A stretch of DNA of 64,000 nucleotides from Mactromeris polynyma (taxonomy: Eukaryota; Mollusca; Bivalvia; Venerida; Mactridae). The notes beneath the pieces are model-generated. The model saw only the letters and a program-made list of their open reading frames with translations, did not search any database and was not told where the DNA came from. Both the position numbers and the translations under genes were made by a program. Below, one piece after another: positions 60,981-64,000 of this stretch; position 1 is the stretch's first letter, and every line of letters begins with the position of its first letter. The stretch lies in NCBI GenBank assembly GCA_032209605.1, contig JASFXZ010000038.1, positions 3,658,001-3,722,000 on the forward strand, in the 5' to 3' direction.

Positions 60981-61196
60981 AAAAGAGAGAAAATAAGTTG
61001 CTACAGGGATCGTCACATACATGTACATAAGACAGTGTCTCTCCGCACAGACCTCCGGGAAACAACAATCCATAAAACATAAGGCATTTGTGGAGGCTTA
61101 CGGGTACTTACGTAAGGGAACAGGTGCGCAAGCAATGGCCAGGCCGACCATAAGGGATAAGTAGGAGAATCAAAGTGGACAAACAGGGGGGAATGT
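60981..61196 (+). mobile_element. RepC dispersed repeat, copy 3
   Basis: From AAAAGAGAGAAAATAAGTTG through GACCTCCGGGAAACAACAAT, ACGTAAGGGAACAGGTGCGC and GGCCGACCATAAGGGATAAG to GGACAAACAGGGGGGAATGT. The most complete unexpanded copy. Confidence 0.75.
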
Positions 61197-62697
61197 TTTA
61201 TATCGACATTTTAATAACGGAAAATATGCTCTGGAAAATAGAAACTTATATTGTTTTATTTTAATTGATATTATAAGTACGTAAGGCAACCTAAAGGAAC
61301 GAAATTGCATCATAAAACATTCGGGTAATTGTCAGATTCATTCTAAAATTGTCGTTTATATACATCTGGGGTGGATGTTTGTATTACAGGCTCTTTTCAA
61401 CCACCACTAATAGCCACGAACTCATCAAATATATCGCTGTTTGAAGTGGGAGAAATCAATCCAGAGGCAAAGCCAGGATGACACTTCATAAATCAATTTG
61501 TGTATTTTATCAGATTGCAGTAAAAGCATAAACAGTCCTGTTTTATCATAGAACAAATACGCTTGATGGAAAGAATGATATAATTAAATCGATAAAACAA
61601 AGCTTCAGTCAATGTTGTTATAATAGAATGTTCTAGGAGCGAATGATGTTTCGTATCTGATGTGTGCCTGGCTATTGACTTTGTAAGCTGCAAGTGATTA
61701 CCATTTGTAACACTTTTTTTTTTACTTATGACTATGTTGTGATATGTTATTTTACACTATGAAATGGTACTGTTTTCGATTTTTAGGAGTTTAACCAATT
61801 TTGTCTACGGTGTAATTTCAAGTTTGATTAATATATTTGATGCAATAATTACATGTATGTGAAAAGTAAGACTTTATTTAGTAATTATATAAAGCCATAA
61901 TAGTTTTATCATGAAATCCGCCAAGAACTCAAATAAACTTTACCAATGAAATATACTAAAACACATCTTTAAGGTTAATACAAAAAATATTTTAACTGTT
62001 ATACATATATAGTTACCCGACAAAACCTGGATTAGTAACCAAAAATATCTATTTTTTGGATTTTTACATTTTCTACTGTATACATTTTCTAGTTTCATAA
62101 AATATTTGAATAACCTTCTACTTTTTTTCATAGCAATTTCCATGTTAAGTACAAACATACAAAGGAAAGCTACAAAATGACGTCGCGTCAGAAACGCTTT
62201 ACTGATATGTACATGTACATTGTTTCTTAAAGAACATTCTATAATACATACGTGTTATTTACAAACAACATACAGACAGGTTTGAAGAAAGGATGATACA
62301 ATATAAAGGTAAATACAAGTTTATAATTACGTCCCATGATACATAAACAGTCAAACAAAGATCAATTAAAATGACAAGGTATCAGTTCGACTCATCCACA
62401 CGTTTGTCACAAAGATGTGTTCGACTTCGCCAAGTGTTTTCGACAGGAAACAAGCTTGGGTTATTTTTGTTTAGTTTTATTTATATATTATTTAACTTTT
62501 GTAAATAGTTGATGCTTCTATAGAAATTGTCATTTTGATCAACACACATGTTTAATTTAATGTAAATGTATCTTCTCCGCAACTTTATATGTTTGAATTA
62601 TCATGTATATGCATGTAATTGTAAATATGTTGTCCTCATGGGCCGCGAGGCTTATTGGATTTTGAAAAGATAAAACTATCTATACACATCGGTGTTT
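61197..62697. other. Intergenic, nothing recognised
   Basis: AT-rich, without gene or definable repeat. Confidence 0.35.
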
Positions 62698-64000
62698 CGA
62701 TTTCACCACACTTAAGGCAGTATTGTTGTTTTCATCGATTTCTCCACATGTAAGGCAGTATTGTTGTTTTCATCGATTTCTCCACATGTAAGGCAGTATT
62801 GTTGTTTTCATCGATTTCTCCACATGTAAGGCAGTATTGTTGTTTTCATCGATTTCTCCACATGAAAGGCAGTATTGTTGTTTTCATCGATTTCTCCACA
62901 TGTAAGGCAGTATTGTTGTTTTCATTGATTTCTCCACACGTAAGGCAGTATTGTTGTTTTCATCGATTTCTCCACATGTAAGGCAGTATTGTTGTTTTCA
63001 TCGATTTCTCCACATGTAAGGCAGTATTGTTGTTTTCATTGATTTCTCCACACGTAAGGCAGTATTGTTGTTTTCATCGATTTCTCCACATGTAAGGCAG
63101 TATTGTTGTTTTCATTGATTTCACCACACGTAAGGCAGTATTGTTGTTTTCATCGATTTCTCCACATGTAAGGCAGTATTGTTGTTTTCATCGATTTCAC
63201 CACACGTAAGGCAGTATTGTTGTTTTCATTGATTTCTCCACATGTAAGGCAGTATTGTTGTTTTCATTGATTTCTCCACACGTAAGGCAGTATTGTTGTT
63301 TTCATCGATTTCACCACACGTAAGGCAGTATTGTTGTTTTCATCGATTTCACCACACGTAAGGCAGTATTGTTGTTTTCATCGATTTCACCACACGTAAG
63401 GCAGTATTGTTGTTTTCATCGATTTCACCACACGTAAGGCAGTATTGTTGTTTTCATCGATTTCACCACACGTAAGGCAGTATTGTTGTTTTCATCGATT
63501 TCACCACACGTAAGGCAGTATTGTTGTTTTCATCGATTTCACCACACGTAAGGCAGTATTGTTGTTTTCATCGATTTCACCACACGTAAGGCAGTATTGT
63601 TGTTTTCATCGATTTCACCACACGTAAGGCAGTATTGTTGTTTTCATCGATTTCACCACACGTAAGGCAATATTGTTGTTTTCATCGATTTCACCACACG
63701 TAAGGCAGTATTGTTGTTTTCATCGATTTCACCACACTTAAGGCAGTATTGTTGTTTTCATCGATTTCTCCACATGTAAGACAGTATTGTTGTTTTCATC
63801 GATTTCTCCACATGTAAGGCAGTATTGTTGTTTTCATCGATTTCTCCACATGTAAGGCAGTATTGTTGTTTTCATCGATTTCACCACACGTAAGGCAGTA
63901 TTGTTGTTTTCATCGATTTCACCACACGTAAGGCAGTATTGTTGTTTTCATCGATTTCTCCACATGTAAGACAGTATTGTTGTTTTCATCGATTTCTCCA
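62698..64000. repeat. 38-bp minisatellite, >34 copies, runs off the window
   Basis: Unit GTAAGGCAGTATTGTTGTTT + TCATCGATTTCNCCACAY. Two main forms differ together at two sites (TCTCCACATG versus TCACCACACG) and occur in blocks: TCTCCACATG mainly to ~63120 and again near 63760-63860, and TCACCACACG in a long run from ~63300 to 63720. A less common change is ATCGATT to ATTGATT. Confidence 0.95.

Noticed and set aside
1..64000. CRISPR array, operon or phage-like system
   Set aside because: The tandem arrays lack unique spacers between repeats, and the genes are spliced eukaryotic genes.

Overview
The window looks like about 64 kb of AT-rich animal nuclear DNA. Genes are split by GT-AG introns, coding density is low, and most of the sequence is interspersed repeats and minisatellites. 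I recognise four host genes: CLNS1A (pICln), a KY/hillarin-like transglutaminase-fold protein, a secreted PAN + Link protein, and a receptor-type ectodomain of a kind common in molluscs. Together with tRNA-derived SINEs whose 3' tails resemble molluscan ones and the very high tandem-repeat load, this suggests a lophotrochozoan, most probably a bivalve mollusc. No CRISPR array, operon or other prokaryotic structure is present. All gene models are hand-built from splice sites and reading-frame phase, and no database search was run.

Layout. 0.4-3 kb: a decayed pogo/Tigger-type DNA transposon on the minus strand, with one in-frame stop inside its catalytic region. 3.1-3.75 kb: a 21-bp palindromic array and two MITEs, one inserted exactly at the end of the other. 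4.2-10.7 kb: six-exon CLNS1A (+), whose introns carry SINEs, a Tigger-like MITE and a ~745-bp element with terminal inverted repeats (TIRs). 15.5-21.1 kb: five-exon KY-like gene (+) with intact Cys-His-Asp triad. 23.4-27.3 kb: 54-bp, 13-bp and 30-bp tandem arrays; the 30-bp array grew out of a dispersed repeat called RepC here. 28.2-30.1 kb: two-exon secreted PAN-Link protein (+). 31.3-32.7 kb: 39-bp and 44-bp arrays. 38.5-33.3 kb: three-exon minus-strand secreted ectodomain (somatomedin-B-like plus two cysteine-rich modules) that stops where related receptors would enter a seven-helix domain. 39-64 kb: no host gene recognised; SINEs, a Tc1/mariner transposase remnant, an inverted tandem array, a 362-bp TTAA-flanked MITE (RepB), a ~300-bp dispersed repeat (RepA), and arrays of 40, 91, 40, 42-44 and 38 bp, the last running off the window end.

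The host genes do not form a pathway. CLNS1A works in snRNP assembly, the KY-like protein is probably cytoskeletal or muscle-associated, and the two convergent genes at 28-38 kb encode extracellular proteins. The main story is repeat biology: at least eight transposable-element families, several with two to six copies, nested insertions, an internally deleted copy, and a visible case of a minisatellite arising from a dispersed element.
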